Part shown: positions 8,347-16,485 of the stretch, piece after piece | Position numbering within the stretch: the first letter of the stretch is position 1 | Layout: every line of letters begins with the position of its first letter | NCBI GenBank assembly: GCA_030066905.1 | Contig: JASJAR010000003.1 | Location: 124,001 to 188,000, forward strand | Length of the DNA: 64,000 nucleotides | From: Paracoccaceae bacterium | GTDB lineage: Bacteria > Pseudomonadota > Alphaproteobacteria > Rhodobacterales > Rhodobacteraceae | Direction: 5' to 3' | Notes under the pieces: model-generated | The model's database searches: none | What the model was told of the DNA's origin: nothing | The model's input: only the letters and a program-made list of their open reading frames with translations | Translations under genes and position numbers: made by a program

Positions 8347-8383
8347 CGAACGGCCCGCATCCGCGGGCCGTTCGACGTTTTCC
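8347..8383 (+). terminator. Intrinsic terminator of the OmpA-family gene
   Basis: A twelve-pair perfect stem (CGAACGGCCCGC / GCGGGCCGTTCG) with loop ATCC is followed by ACGTTTTCC. It starts 17 bases past the stop codon. Confidence 0.85.
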
Positions 8384-8443
8384 GTTGTTCGGGATCGGCC
8401 CCGGGCCTATTCTGGCGGGCAGAAGCCCCGTGAGGTCGCCCCG

Positions 8444-9211
8444 GTGCCGTTCGAGAAGGTCCATCCCGAGAAGTTGTCCCACAGCGTTGTGCGCCAGATC
8501 GAGCTTCTGATTCTCGAAGGGATCCTGCGACCTGGCGAACGCCTTCCCGCCGAACGCGAATTGTCCGACCGCCTCGGCGTCTCGCGCCCCAGCCTGCGCG
8601 ATGCCGTGTCCGAACTTCAGGAACGCGGCCTGCTCGTGAGCCGGGCGGGCTCCGGCATCTTCGTCGCCGACGTTCTCGGCGCGGCCTTCTCCCCCGCCCT
8701 GGTCCGGCTGTTCTCCGAACACGAGAAGGCGATGTTCGACGTGCTCTCCTTCCGCCGCGACATGGAGAGCCTCGCCGCCGAACGGGCCACCCGATACGGC
8801 TCGGACACCGATCTGGCCCTGATCGCAACGATCTTCGACAAGATGGAACGCGCCCATATGAAGCGCGACCCCACCGACGAGGCAGCACTCGATGCCGAGT
8901 TTCACCTCGCCATCGTCGAGGCCAGCCACAACATCATAATGCTGCACATGATGCGCTCGATGTACGACCTTTTGCGCGAGGGCGTGTTCTTCAACCGCCA
9001 GATCATGTTCAAGCAGAAAACCACCCGGGCGAGCCTTCTCGACCAGCATCGCAAGATCAACGCCGCACTCCAGGCCCGCGACGGGGCGGCGGCGCGCCGC
9101 GCCATCGAGACCCATCTCGATTTCGTCGAGCAGGCGCTGTCGGATCATCGGCGGGCGGAGGAAAACGAAAAGGTGGCCCGGCGTCGCCTGGCCCACGAGC
9201 GGTCGCGTTAG
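8444..9211 (+). CDS. FadR/GntR-family transcriptional regulator
   Basis: A 255-residue protein starting at GTG 8444. Residues about 10-75 are a GntR winged helix (GERLPAERELSDRLGVSRPSLRDAVSELQERGLL). Residues about 95-235 are an all-helical FCD ligand domain, with the metal-ligand pattern of the FadR subgroup (DAEFHLAIVEASHN and later HRKINAALQARD...IETHLDFVE). Members of this group (PdhR, LldR, GlcC) sense organic acids. No metabolic gene lies next to it, so the effector and targets are unknown. Confidence 0.9.
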   Translation: MPFEKVHPEKLSHSVVRQIELLILEGILRPGERLPAERELSDRLGVSRPSLRDAVSELQERGLLVSRAGSGIFVADVLGAAFSPALVRLFSEHEKAMFDVLSFRRDMESLAAERATRYGSDTDLALIATIFDKMERAHMKRDPTDEAALDAEFHLAIVEASHNIIMLHMMRSMYDLLREGVFFNRQIMFKQKTTRASLLDQHRKINAALQARDGAAARRAIETHLDFVEQALSDHRRAEENEKVARRRLAHERSR

Positions 9212-9290
9212 CGGCAGCGCGGCGTGCGCTGCATGGGAGGTGGCCCCCAACGCCCCCGCCACCGGCACAATCCGACGCCAGGCACCACAC

Positions 9291-9311
9291 GACCCGGACT
9301 TGATCCGGGGC
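9291..9311. repeat. Degenerate copy of the ATCAAGTCC palindromic repeat
   Basis: GACCCGGACTT-GATCCGGGGC is the reverse complement, with one change, of the second module of the two-part repeat at 40966 and 59029. A weak partner (GCCCCGGTCCGAGCCCGGAAC) follows near 9340. The surrounding stretch from 9212 to 9400 contains no supportable gene. Confidence 0.6.
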
Positions 9312-9399
9312 CCCGACCCAATCGAGCGCACCATTCGTCGCGCGCCCCGGTCCGAGCCCGGAACGGGCAATCCTGTGGGTGCCGCCGGTCACATCGCCC

Positions 9400-9432
9400 C
9401 TGGAAACGCAAGGGCCGGCACAAGGCCGGCCC
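9400..9432 (-). terminator. Intrinsic terminator of the F0 operon
   Basis: On the minus strand, GGGCCGGC and GCCGGCCC form an eight-pair stem with a five-base loop, followed by TTGCGTTTCC. It sits about 27 bases past the atpF stop. Confidence 0.7.
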
Positions 9433-9458
9433 CTCCTCCTCCCCGGGTCTGCGTCGGG

Positions 9459-10022
9459 TCAGTGCAGCTTTGCTTTGACCCTCGCCAGCGCATCGTCAAA
9501 CAGCGCCTCCGACCGCGCGGCATCCATGTCCCTGGCCAGCACTTCCCCCGCAGCCGCCACGGCCGCAGAAATCGCCCGGTCGCGCACGCTCCGCAGGGCA
9601 GCCGACTCGGCAGAGGCAATCTGGTCTTCTGCGGCCTGGATCCGTCGGCCGATCGAGGCGTCGAGGTCTTTCCTGGCCTGCTCGGCGGCCTCCTCCGCGT
9701 CGGATTTCGCCGCCGCCACGATTCGGTCCGCCTGTTCCTGAACCTCCGCCGACTTCCGCTCGAACGACGCCAGCAAGCTCTGGGCCTCCTCGCGCAGGCT
9801 CCTGGCCTCTTCAAGGTCGAACCGAATGCCCTCGGCGCGCTTGTCGAGCATGCCCGAGAGCATCCCCGGCACCTTGAAATAGATCAGGATGCCGACGAAG
9901 AGCAGAAACCCGATCCAGACGATGAAGTCGGTGTTCGCCAGCGAGAAGAACGGCTTGTCGGCCGCAAGCGCAGGGCTCGCGGCGAACACGAGGATCGCAC
10001 TCAGTCGCCACATCGCCCTCAC
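9459..10022 (-). CDS. atpF: F0F1 ATP synthase subunit b
   Basis: A 187-residue protein. After a short N-terminal hydrophobic stretch that resembles a signal peptide (ending ASPALAA), one membrane helix (about residues 30-52, [19 protein letters not shown]) leads into a long charged coiled coil that forms the peripheral stator stalk. The start chosen is GTG 10022, whose GTGA overlaps the stop of atpF' by four bases; ATG 10013 is an alternative. It is the last gene of the F0 operon. The genes for F1 (atpHAGDC) are not in this window. Confidence 0.9.
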   Translation of the reverse strand: MRAMWRLSAILVFAASPALAADKPFFSLANTDFIVWIGFLLFVGILIYFKVPGMLSGMLDKRAEGIRFDLEEARSLREEAQSLLASFERKSAEVQEQADRIVAAAKSDAEEAAEQARKDLDASIGRRIQAAEDQIASAESAALRSVRDRAISAAVAAAGEVLARDMDAARSEALFDDALARVKAKLH

Positions 10023-10543
10023 CCTTTCGTCTTCCGCTCGACGGCGGACTCGATGGCCGCCGCCGAGCCTGTTCCACCCAATGCCGCGACCAGCGCGGCG
10101 GCGGTGTCCTTGGCCACCTCGACCACGGCGGCATCGGCGCCCTCGCGGATTTCGGCGATCTTCTTTTCGCTTTCGGCCGAGCGCGCGGCGATCTCGGCAT
10201 CGGCCTTGGCAATGGCCGCATCGAGGTCTTCCTGGATTTCCGCCCGCGCCTTGGCGGCGATCTCTTGAGCTTCGGCGCGCGCGTCGGCCAGAGCCTTCTC
10301 ATAAGCCTTTTCGGCTTCGGCGGCCTTCATCTTCAGTTCTTCGGCCGCGGCGATGTCGTTTGTAATCGTCCCCTGCCGCTCTGCCAGCACGCTCGCAATC
10401 CGTGGCAGCGCGATCCGGTCGAGGATGAGGTAGATCACGACAAGCGTGACCAGGAGCCAGAAGATCTGGTTGGGGAAGGTCGAGAAATCGAGCTGTGGAA
10501 GGCCGGTTGCGGCCTCCTCGCCCCCTGTGGGTTCCGTCGCCAT
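10019..10543 (-). CDS. atpF': F0F1 ATP synthase subunit b'
   Basis: A 174-residue protein. A single membrane helix (about residues 26-44, [19 protein letters not shown]) is followed by a long Ala/Glu/Lys coiled coil. Having two distinct b-type subunits (b and b') is typical of photosynthetic bacteria and their alphaproteobacterial relatives, where they form a heterodimeric stator. The short N-terminal extension before the helix is Gly/Glu-rich. It follows atpE by 64 bases and is coupled to atpF by a GTGA overlap. Confidence 0.93.
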   Translation of the reverse strand: MATEPTGGEEAATGLPQLDFSTFPNQIFWLLVTLVVIYLILDRIALPRIASVLAERQGTITNDIAAAEELKMKAAEAEKAYEKALADARAEAQEIAAKARAEIQEDLDAAIAKADAEIAARSAESEKKIAEIREGADAAVVEVAKDTAAALVAALGGTGSAAAIESAVERKTKG

Positions 10544-10607
10544 CGGCGCCTCCTTCGTCCGTCAGATTGCGGGGAGCGCACCGCCCACCCGCGAGCCCAG
10601 GCGAAGC

Positions 10608-10844
10608 TTAGACGGCGAACATCAAGAGAAGCGCGACGAGGAACGCGAAGATCCCCAGCGCTTCGGCGAAGGCGATGCCGATGAAGAGCGTCGCGGTCTG
10701 GCCACCGGCGGCCGAGGGGTTGCGAAGTGCACCGGCCAGGAAGTTGCCGGCCACATGGCCCACACCGATGGCCGCGGCCCCCGACCCGATGGCGGCGAGG
10801 CCGGCACCGATGAATTGACCCATTGCTGCGATATCGCCTTCCAT
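10608..10844 (-). CDS. atpE: F0F1 ATP synthase subunit c
   Basis: A 78-residue proteolipid made of two hydrophobic helices joined by a polar loop ([10 protein letters not shown]). The ion-carrying carboxylate is the Glu in [12 protein letters not shown]. The absence of the extra Gln/Thr/Ser sodium ligands suggests proton use. The first helix has the Gly-rich [16 protein letters not shown] motif that packs the c-ring. The usual length is 75-81 residues. An RBS-like AAGGAGAT lies upstream. Confidence 0.96.
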   Translation of the reverse strand: MEGDIAAMGQFIGAGLAAIGSGAAAIGVGHVAGNFLAGALRNPSAAGGQTATLFIGIAFAEALGIFAFLVALLLMFAV

Positions 10845-10875
10845 GTCCGTATCTCCTTGATTGGAAGTCTCTTGG

Positions 10876-10894
10876 GGTGGGCAATCTGCCCACC
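10876..10894. repeat. Palindromic repeat GGTGGGCAATCTGCCCACC
   Basis: A 19-base near-perfect palindrome (arms GGTGGGCA / TGCCCACC) lies between atpE and atpB. The same element occurs twice, in an inverted pair, in the rplR-rpsE gap at 60227 and 60285. Confidence 0.75.
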
Positions 10895-10898
10895 AATC

Positions 10899-11645
10899 CT
10901 AGTGATGAGGGTGAAGCGCGTCCTTCAGATAGACGCAGGTCAGAATGGTGAAGACATAAGCCTGAATGCCGGCCACCAGCATCTCGAGGCCGTAGATCGC
11001 CGTAACGCCCACGATGGCCAGCGGCGCGGCGGCGGTGATCTGGGCAAAGCCCGCAAACACCTTCACCACCGCGTGACCCGCCATGATCGCCCCGAAAAGA
11101 CGCACCGAGTGGCTCACGGGCCGGGCGAAGAACAGAATGAACTCCAACACCGCCAGAACCGGCCGCATCACCGGCGGCGCCGAGGTCAGCCAGAAGAGCT
11201 TCAGGAACCCGACCCCGTGCTTGACGAAGCCGACGATGATGACCGTCAGGAACACCGCCAGCGCCATCACACCCGTCACCGCCAGATGCGACGTGGTCGA
11301 AAAGCTCATCGGGATCAGAGCGAGGAAGTTCGCGAATAGGATGAACAGGAAAAGCGTGAAGATGTAGGGGAAGAACTTCACCGCGTCCTTGCCGGCGACG
11401 TCCTCGACCATCTTGTAGATGAAACCGTACATCAGCTCGGCGACCGACTGCGTCCGCGTCGGCACCACCGCCCGGCCCCGCGTACCCAGAACGAACAGTG
11501 CCGCGATTGAGAGCACGGCAATCGCCATCCACAGCGTGACATTCGTCGGCGTCCACCAATGGATCACGTCGCCGCCGAAAAGCGGCGCCGGCACGAACTG
11601 GTCCATCGGGTGAAAACTCAAGCCGCCGCCTGCTTCCTCTGCCAC
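10899..11645 (-). CDS. atpB: F0F1 ATP synthase subunit a
   Basis: A 248-residue membrane protein with about six helices. The essential stator arginine is in [16 protein letters not shown]. The C-terminal [18 protein letters not shown] is the conserved Gln-bearing helix that lines the proton half-channel. It works with the c-ring to convert proton flow into rotation. It starts at ATG 11645, three bases after the atpI stop, so the two are probably translated together. Confidence 0.95.
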   Translation of the reverse strand: MAEEAGGGLSFHPMDQFVPAPLFGGDVIHWWTPTNVTLWMAIAVLSIAALFVLGTRGRAVVPTRTQSVAELMYGFIYKMVEDVAGKDAVKFFPYIFTLFLFILFANFLALIPMSFSTTSHLAVTGVMALAVFLTVIIVGFVKHGVGFLKLFWLTSAPPVMRPVLAVLEFILFFARPVSHSVRLFGAIMAGHAVVKVFAGFAQITAAAPLAIVGVTAIYGLEMLVAGIQAYVFTILTCVYLKDALHPHH

Positions 11646-11648
11646 GCT

Positions 11649-11975
11649 CTAGCCCTTCGCTTCGGGGTCGTCCCCGGTTTGGCCCGACTGGATGTCGCGG
11701 GCGGTTGCGAGCATCGCCCGCACCCCGGCCGCAAAGCCCAGCAACGTAAATATCACCAGCATGATCGGGAGCGTGCCCAGAAGGGTATCGAGCCCGTAGC
11801 CGATGACAAAGCCGACCGCCATTCCGGCGACCAGATCGACCACCATCCGCCAACCCTGCTGGGCCATCGAATAGTGCTCTTTCTGGTGGGGTTTCTCCTC
11901 AGACGCGGCACCTTTCAGCGCCTTGATCCGCTCGTCGAGGTCCCGCAGGCGCTCGGCATCGTCAGGACCCGTCAT
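11649..11975 (-). CDS. atpI: ATP synthase protein I (AtpZ/I family)
   Basis: A 108-residue protein. A charged N-terminus is followed by two helices (about residues 47-65 and 70-88; WRMVVDLVAGMAVGFVIGYGLDTLLG and IMLVIFTLLGFAAGVRAM). The family assists c-ring assembly or ion loading. First gene of the F0 operon, with a candidate promoter 30 to 60 bases upstream. Confidence 0.88.
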   Translation of the reverse strand: MTGPDDAERLRDLDERIKALKGAASEEKPHQKEHYSMAQQGWRMVVDLVAGMAVGFVIGYGLDTLLGTLPIMLVIFTLLGFAAGVRAMLATARDIQSGQTGDDPEAKG

Positions 11976-12005
11976 CGGAATGAACCCCCTCGACAGTCGG
12001 CGCGG

Positions 12006-12034
12006 AAGCTAGGCGGGCGTGAGGTTCGAGTCAA
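12006..12034 (-). promoter_or_regulatory. Candidate housekeeping promoter of the atp F0 operon
   Basis: On the minus strand, TTGACT (12034-12029) is separated by exactly 17 bases from TAGCTT (12011-12006). Transcription would start near 11999, about 24 bases before the atpI ATG. Confidence 0.55.
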
Positions 12035-12060
12035 GCGACGCTCCGCCGCAGCCGAATACC

Positions 12061-12095
12061 TACCAAATTATTGAATATAATACAGAAATTTACGT
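12061..12095. other. AT-rich patch upstream of the atp promoter
   Basis: About 35 bases (ACCAAATTATTGAATATAAT and following) are more than 75% A/T in a strongly GC-rich genome. They lie just upstream of the atp -35 element and 42 bases past the end of the EamA gene. An UP element or protein-binding site is possible. Confidence 0.5.
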
Positions 12096-12136
12096 TCCCC
12101 CGGAAGCCGGTACCGCCAGTCCCGAACCGGCGATAT

Positions 12137-13039
12137 TCAACCCGAAGGTTGATCTTTCGCCGCCCGCCACCGCCTGACGACGCGCCCGTCGATCATCAAC
12201 AGGCCCAGAAAGATCGCCCCCATCCCGCCGAGCTTCCAGATATCGACGCTTTCGCCAAGAAGGGCGACCCCGAGAAAGACCGCCGAGACCGGGGCCACGA
12301 AGGTCACCGTCGACATGTTGGTCGCCCCCACCCGGGGCAGGAGGAGAAAGAACACGATGAAGGCGAACGCGGTGAGCACCACACCGAGCACCAGAACCGA
12401 GGCGACGGTCTGCGGGCCCACCGGCCCCGGCAGCCCCTCGAGCGGGAAAGCGACGGCGGACATCGCGACCGTGGCGAAGCTGAACGCCCAGGCGAGCATC
12501 AGCAGGGGATCGACCGCTTTCAGCCGCCGCACCCAATTGAGCGCAAACCCGTAGCTCACCGGAGCAAGCAGCGTGAAGAGCAGGCCCCAAAGGCTCGACG
12601 CGCCTTCGCCCCGCATGGCGGGCACGGTCAGAAACACGATCCCCGAGAACCCCAGCACGACACCGACCGATTTGGCCCAGCTCGCCCGCTCCCCGCCGGG
12701 CCAGAAATGCGACACGATCACCACCATGATCGGCGTCATCGCGTTGATGATCCCCGCAGCCCCCGACGTGATCGTCTGCTGGCCGAGGGTGAAGACCGTA
12801 AACGGGGCCGCGAACATCAGCGTGCCCTGAACGGCGATCGCCGCCAGCATGGCCGGGGGGAGGGCGCGAAACCGTCCGGTCGCCAGAACCACAGCCCAGG
12901 TCGCAATGGCCGCGACGCCGATCCGGCCGACGGAGATCGTCACCGGCCCGAGCTCTCTGAGGAGCACCTCGTTGAAGTAGAACACCGCGCCCCAGCCGAC
13001 CCCGAGGAGGATCACCCAGAACCAGTCCTGTGTCGTCAT
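12137..13039 (-). CDS. EamA/DMT-superfamily transporter (first copy)
   Basis: A 300-residue inner-membrane protein with ten hydrophobic helices in two repeated EamA halves. Motifs are FNEVLLRELGPVTISVGRIGVAA in half one and ATNMSTVTFVAPVSAVFLGVALLGE in half two. Such proteins usually export metabolites or amino acids; the substrate is unknown. The start chosen is ATG 13039, with GGGAGGG upstream; a longer frame to 13135 would cover the ArsR promoter. It is divergent from an ArsR-type regulator 94 bases away, which may control it. Confidence 0.88.
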   Translation of the reverse strand: MTTQDWFWVILLGVGWGAVFYFNEVLLRELGPVTISVGRIGVAAIATWAVVLATGRFRALPPAMLAAIAVQGTLMFAAPFTVFTLGQQTITSGAAGIINAMTPIMVVIVSHFWPGGERASWAKSVGVVLGFSGIVFLTVPAMRGEGASSLWGLLFTLLAPVSYGFALNWVRRLKAVDPLLMLAWAFSFATVAMSAVAFPLEGLPGPVGPQTVASVLVLGVVLTAFAFIVFFLLLPRVGATNMSTVTFVAPVSAVFLGVALLGESVDIWKLGGMGAIFLGLLMIDGRVVRRWRAAKDQPSG

Positions 13040-13133
13040 CGCCTGCCCTCCCGCTGCGCGCTTGTCGACCGCCGGAGGGGGCCACGCAACCCGGATGTTG
13101 CGCATCCCGGCCGCCGCGCCCATCCTCGCGGCC

Positions 13134-13472
13134 ATGGCTCAAAGCCTCGACACGATCTTCGCCGCCCTCGCCGACCCGACCCGCCGGCGCATCCTGACGA
13201 TGCTTCTCGAAGACGACATGGCCGTTACCGATGTCGCCCATCCGTTCGAGATGTCCCTCGCGGCAATCTCGAAACATCTTAGGGTGCTGACGACGGCCGG
13301 TCTCATCGCCCAGGAAAAGCGCGGCCGGGTCATCTGGTGCAAGCTCGATCCGGACGCGATGCGCGCGGCATCGACCTGGATGCAGGGCTTCGGGCAGTTC
13401 GACGATCTCGACCTCGACGCGTTCGAGGCGTTCCTCGGCCAGGAGGGCCTCGGGCCGAACCCCGAGCGCTGA
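13134..13472 (+). CDS. ArsR-family winged-helix repressor
   Basis: A 112-residue protein from ATG 13134. It has typical family features: DTIFAALADPTRRRILTMLLEDD opens the domain, DVAHPFEMSLAAISKHLRVLTTAGLI is the recognition helix region, and KRGRVIWCKLDPDAM is the wing. No Cys pair for metal sensing of the ELCVCDL type is present, so a non-metal signal is likely; the subgroup resembles regulators paired with SRPBCC proteins. It is divergent from the EamA exporter. The C-terminal 25 residues are acidic. Confidence 0.88.
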   Translation: MAQSLDTIFAALADPTRRRILTMLLEDDMAVTDVAHPFEMSLAAISKHLRVLTTAGLIAQEKRGRVIWCKLDPDAMRAASTWMQGFGQFDDLDLDAFEAFLGQEGLGPNPER

Positions 13473-13542
13473 CCGCCAGAGCCTTCTTTGTTCCGGAAAT
13501 ACTCAAAGTCCCTGCGCCCGCGCCGGGGCACCGCCATCGCGT

Positions 13543-14457
13543 TCAGCGCGCGACGGGTAGGGCCTGGTCTTCGTTCTTCAGAAGAAGCCACAGCGCCACG
13601 AGCGTCAGTCCGACGCCCACCAGCACCAGCCCCGGCGGCGCGCCATGGCCGAGGGCGATCTCCCAAAGCGTCACCCAGGCCGGGGTGAGATAGGTATAGG
13701 CCATCACCTTCGCCGCCGGGAGACGCAGGGAGGCGAAAGCGAGAAGATAGGACGAGCCCATCGTCGCGAAGACCACGATGTAGGCGAGCGTGATCCAGAC
13801 GATTGGCGGCAGGGCCGTCCAGTCGGTCCGCAGCGCGGGCCCGGCGGCGACCGGCGACAATACGATGAAGGCAAACGTGAGAACCCCCGCGGTAAAGGGC
13901 AGGACCGGCTCACCCCGGTTCACCATCCGCACCACGGGGATATAGAGCGCGTGGCTGACACAGGCGAAAAAGAAGATCGCCTCGCCTCGGCCCACCGCGA
14001 AGGCCAGGAACGCGCCGAGATCGGCGCGGAAGATCACCCAGAGCGCCCCGACCCCGCCGATGGCCAGGGCCACGGCCATCCGGCCCGTGGTGACCTGCCG
14101 CAAGAGGAACCAGCCGGCGATCCCCGCAAGGACCGGGGTGAGCGTGAAGACCGCCGCCAGCGAGACCGGCGCGCCGTATCGCAGCGCCCAGAACATGCCG
14201 ACGAAGTAACCGGCATAAAGCGCACCGAGGACCGCGTAGCGCCACGGTGCGGCGAAGGTCAGCCGTCCGGGCCCGAGCGTCGCCCGCACCAGCAGCGCCA
14301 GCAGAACGGCCGCAAACAGGAAGCGCGCCGCCATGAAGGCGCGCGGGTCGATCTCGGGCGAGGCAAGCCCGCCGAGCGAGAAGCTCCCCGCGACCAGCGC
14401 CGAGAACACGAGCATCGCCAGATGGCCCTGCCCCGCGGCGCCAAGCGCCCGGCTCAC
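13543..14457 (-). CDS. EamA/DMT-superfamily transporter (second copy)
   Basis: A 304-residue protein with ten predicted helices. Examples are GSFSLGGLASPEIDPRAFMAARFLFAAVLL in the first repeat and LPAAKVMAYTYLTPAWVTLWE in the second. It differs clearly from the copy at 12137, so it is not a recent duplicate. The start is GTG 14457; GTGA overlaps the stop of the LysR gene by four bases, so regulator and exporter are co-translated. The substrate is unknown. A longer in-frame reading to 14556 overlaps the LysR gene and is rejected. Confidence 0.87.
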   Translation of the reverse strand: MSRALGAAGQGHLAMLVFSALVAGSFSLGGLASPEIDPRAFMAARFLFAAVLLALLVRATLGPGRLTFAAPWRYAVLGALYAGYFVGMFWALRYGAPVSLAAVFTLTPVLAGIAGWFLLRQVTTGRMAVALAIGGVGALWVIFRADLGAFLAFAVGRGEAIFFFACVSHALYIPVVRMVNRGEPVLPFTAGVLTFAFIVLSPVAAGPALRTDWTALPPIVWITLAYIVVFATMGSSYLLAFASLRLPAAKVMAYTYLTPAWVTLWEIALGHGAPPGLVLVGVGLTLVALWLLLKNEDQALPVAR

Positions 14458-15329
14458 CAGCTCTTCGCCTCTTCCTTGAGGAACTTCAGAAAGGCCTGGA
14501 CCTTCGTGGTCCGGTGCAGATCCACATGGGTCACGATCCAGGACGGCGCCCCCCATTCGGCCCGCGGCTCGAAGAGGCGTTCGAGCCCCGGTAACGTGTC
14601 GGCCTCCCAGCAGAACATGAACCCGATCCCGGCGCCCGCGACGATGGCGTCGCGCATTGCGCGCTGTTCGGTGACCCTGAAGACGATCCGTTCGGCGGGA
14701 ACGGTCTCGCGCAACCAGACATCGAACGGCGCCCGGGACGGGCGGTCCAGTCCGACGAATTCGTGGTCTGCGAGGTCGGCCTCGGTTTCGGGGCGCCCCC
14801 GACGGGCGATGTAATCCTCGGAGGCATAAAGCGACAGGGACTGACCGACAAAGGGCTGCACCACGTTGTCGGGCTGCTCGGGCGCGGTGCCCGCCCGGAT
14901 CGCCACATGGGCCTCACCGTATTCGAGCCGGAGAATGCGCTCGTCGGTGATGTAGCGCACCACGAGGCCTGGGTGATCGGCCTGGAACTGCGTGAGCACC
15001 GGCGTGAGCTTGTGGGACATCATCGCAAGCGAGGTCACCACAAGCTCGCCCGTCACCTCGCCGCCGCGCCCCTTGATGCGGCCGACAAGCTGGGTGAACT
15101 GGTCGTCGGTGGCCTGGGCCACCTGAAGCAGGTCCTGCCCGGCCTCGGTCGCCGTATAGCCCCTTGCATGGCGCTGGAAGAGCTTCACGCCGAGCCGCTC
15201 CTCGAGTGCATCGACATGGCGGATGACCGTCGCGTGGTGAACGCCGAGCGCGTCCGCCGCCCCGCTCACCGTGCCAAGCCGCGCGACATGGAAGGCGGTT
15301 CTGATCTCGTCCCAGGTGCTCAACGACAT
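14454..15329 (-). CDS. LysR-family transcriptional regulator
   Basis: A 291-residue protein. The N-terminal HTH (WDEIRTAFHVARLGTVSGAADALGVHHATVIRHVDALEERLG) is followed by a periplasmic-binding-like effector domain (about residues 90-285). ATG 15329 has GGGAGA about 11 bases upstream. It is divergent from an azoreductase gene and co-translated with an EamA exporter. By the usual LysR layout it probably regulates both from the 130-base gap, where a T-N11-A type site is visible. The inducer is unknown; quinones or electrophiles would fit the azoreductase. Confidence 0.92.
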   Translation of the reverse strand: MSLSTWDEIRTAFHVARLGTVSGAADALGVHHATVIRHVDALEERLGVKLFQRHARGYTATEAGQDLLQVAQATDDQFTQLVGRIKGRGGEVTGELVVTSLAMMSHKLTPVLTQFQADHPGLVVRYITDERILRLEYGEAHVAIRAGTAPEQPDNVVQPFVGQSLSLYASEDYIARRGRPETEADLADHEFVGLDRPSRAPFDVWLRETVPAERIVFRVTEQRAMRDAIVAGAGIGFMFCWEADTLPGLERLFEPRAEWGAPSWIVTHVDLHRTTKVQAFLKFLKEEAKSW

Positions 15330-15373
15330 GCCTGTGTCATCTCCCTCTTTTGCGCTTCTGCGCACATCTATCC

Positions 15374-15392
15374 TGAAAATTTCGGCAATTCA
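15374..15392. promoter_or_regulatory. Candidate LysR-binding site
   Basis: TGAA-N11-TTCA is a perfect dyad with the T-N11-A spacing of LysR boxes, located midway between the divergent LysR and azoreductase genes. A wider imperfect pair (CTTCTGCGC / GCACAGAAG) surrounds it. Confidence 0.55.
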
Positions 15393-15459
15393 AACCCGTT
15401 CGCACAGAAGTTATGTCCTCGCCCAGACGCATTCCATCACGCTCCAGAGGAGACCCGCC

Positions 15460-16056
15460 ATGACCACGACCATACTTAAGATCGACAGCTCCGCCCGCCA
15501 TACCGGATCGGTGTCGCGCGACCTCACGCAGTCCATCGCCGACCGGTTCGCCGCCGCCGGTGACATCCGGCTGATCGAGCGCGACCTCGCCGACGGCGTG
15601 CCGTTCATCAGCGAAGCTTGGATCGATGCCAACTTCACCAAAGCCGATCAGCGGAGCGACGGCCAGAAGGCCCTGCTTTCGACCTCCGACGCCCTCGTCG
15701 CCGAAATCCAGGCTGCCGACGTTCTCGTCATCGGCGTGCCGATCTACAATTTCTCGGTGCCGGCGGCCTTCAAGGCCTGGGTCGACCAGGTGGCCCGCGC
15801 CGGCCTGACCTTCCAATACACCGAATACGGGCCGAAGGGGCTTCTCGAGGGCAAGCGCGCCATCGTCGCCGTCGCCTCCGGCGGCACCGAGGTCGGTTCT
15901 GAGATCGACTTCGCGACGGGCTACATCTCCCATGTGCTCGGCTTCATCGGCATCACCGACGTGGTCTTTGTGAAGGCCGACCGGCTGATGGTCGATGCCG
16001 AGGCTTCGCTGAAATCCGCCGAAGCCGAGGTCGCGACCCTCGACCTTGCGGCCTGA
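15460..16056 (+). CDS. azoR: FMN-dependent NADH-azoreductase (AzoR family)
   Basis: A 198-residue flavodoxin-like protein from ATG 15460, with GAGGAGA upstream. N-terminal KIDSSARHTGSVSRDLT binds the FMN phosphate. VLVIGVPIYNFSVPAAFKAWVDQVARAGLTF is the conserved FMN ring and active-site segment. AIVAVASGGTEV follows. The family reduces azo dyes and, physiologically, quinones, by two electrons from NAD(P)H. The protective role against quinone stress and control by the divergent LysR protein are inferred from context. Confidence 0.92.
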   Translation: MTTTILKIDSSARHTGSVSRDLTQSIADRFAAAGDIRLIERDLADGVPFISEAWIDANFTKADQRSDGQKALLSTSDALVAEIQAADVLVIGVPIYNFSVPAAFKAWVDQVARAGLTFQYTEYGPKGLLEGKRAIVAVASGGTEVGSEIDFATGYISHVLGFIGITDVVFVKADRLMVDAEASLKSAEAEVATLDLAA

Positions 16057-16063
16057 TCGCGTT

Positions 16064-16091
16064 GCCCCGGGGCCGGTACCGCCCCGGGGGC
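16064..16091 (+). terminator. GC-rich hairpin after azoR
   Basis: GCCCCGGGGC and GCCCCGGGGGC flank CGGTACC, giving about ten pairs with one bulge just after the azoR stop. There is no T-run. The rest of the 429-base gap to ffh has no supportable gene. Confidence 0.45.
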
Positions 16092-16393
16092 GGTTCAACA
16101 ATTCGCGCCGTTTCGGCCTTATTGTCGTCCGATTGGGAGGCGATGTCCGGTGCCATGGGATCGAACATCCTCCCCTTCGCGGTGCGCCGCGCCGCGCCGC
16201 TGCCGAGCCGCCCTCCGGCGGCCCGGCTGATCCTGGCGTCAAAGACGGTCCGGCTCGCGCTGACCATCGCACCGCGACGGGCAAGCTGACGAAGACCGCA
16301 CCGGCGGCTTGACACCCATCGCCGTTTCGATCACATCCCGCCCACCAATTCGGAAGCCGCACGATGCTTCCGGTCCCGGCAGCGAGCAGGGAT

Positions 16394-16428
16394 CGCCCCC
16401 CACCAGCGAGGTTTCGCCCGTGGGGGCG
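16394..16428 (+). other. Hairpin in the ffh leader region
   Basis: CGCCCCCCAC pairs with GTGGGGGCG (one bulged C) across a 16-base loop and is followed by TTTGGGCTTT. It lies about 60 bases ahead of the ffh start, so it may be an attenuator, a terminator of a short leader RNA, or an mRNA stabiliser. Confidence 0.45.
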
Positions 16429-16485
16429 TTTGGGCTTTGAGCGGTCCCATCCCATCTACGGGCCAGGCGACAACGGAGAGAGCGG

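Noticed and set aside
16057..16485. Possible SRP (4.5S) RNA gene next to ffh
   Set aside because: Hairpins are present, but the conserved GGAA tetraloop helix with its AGCAG internal loop was not found.
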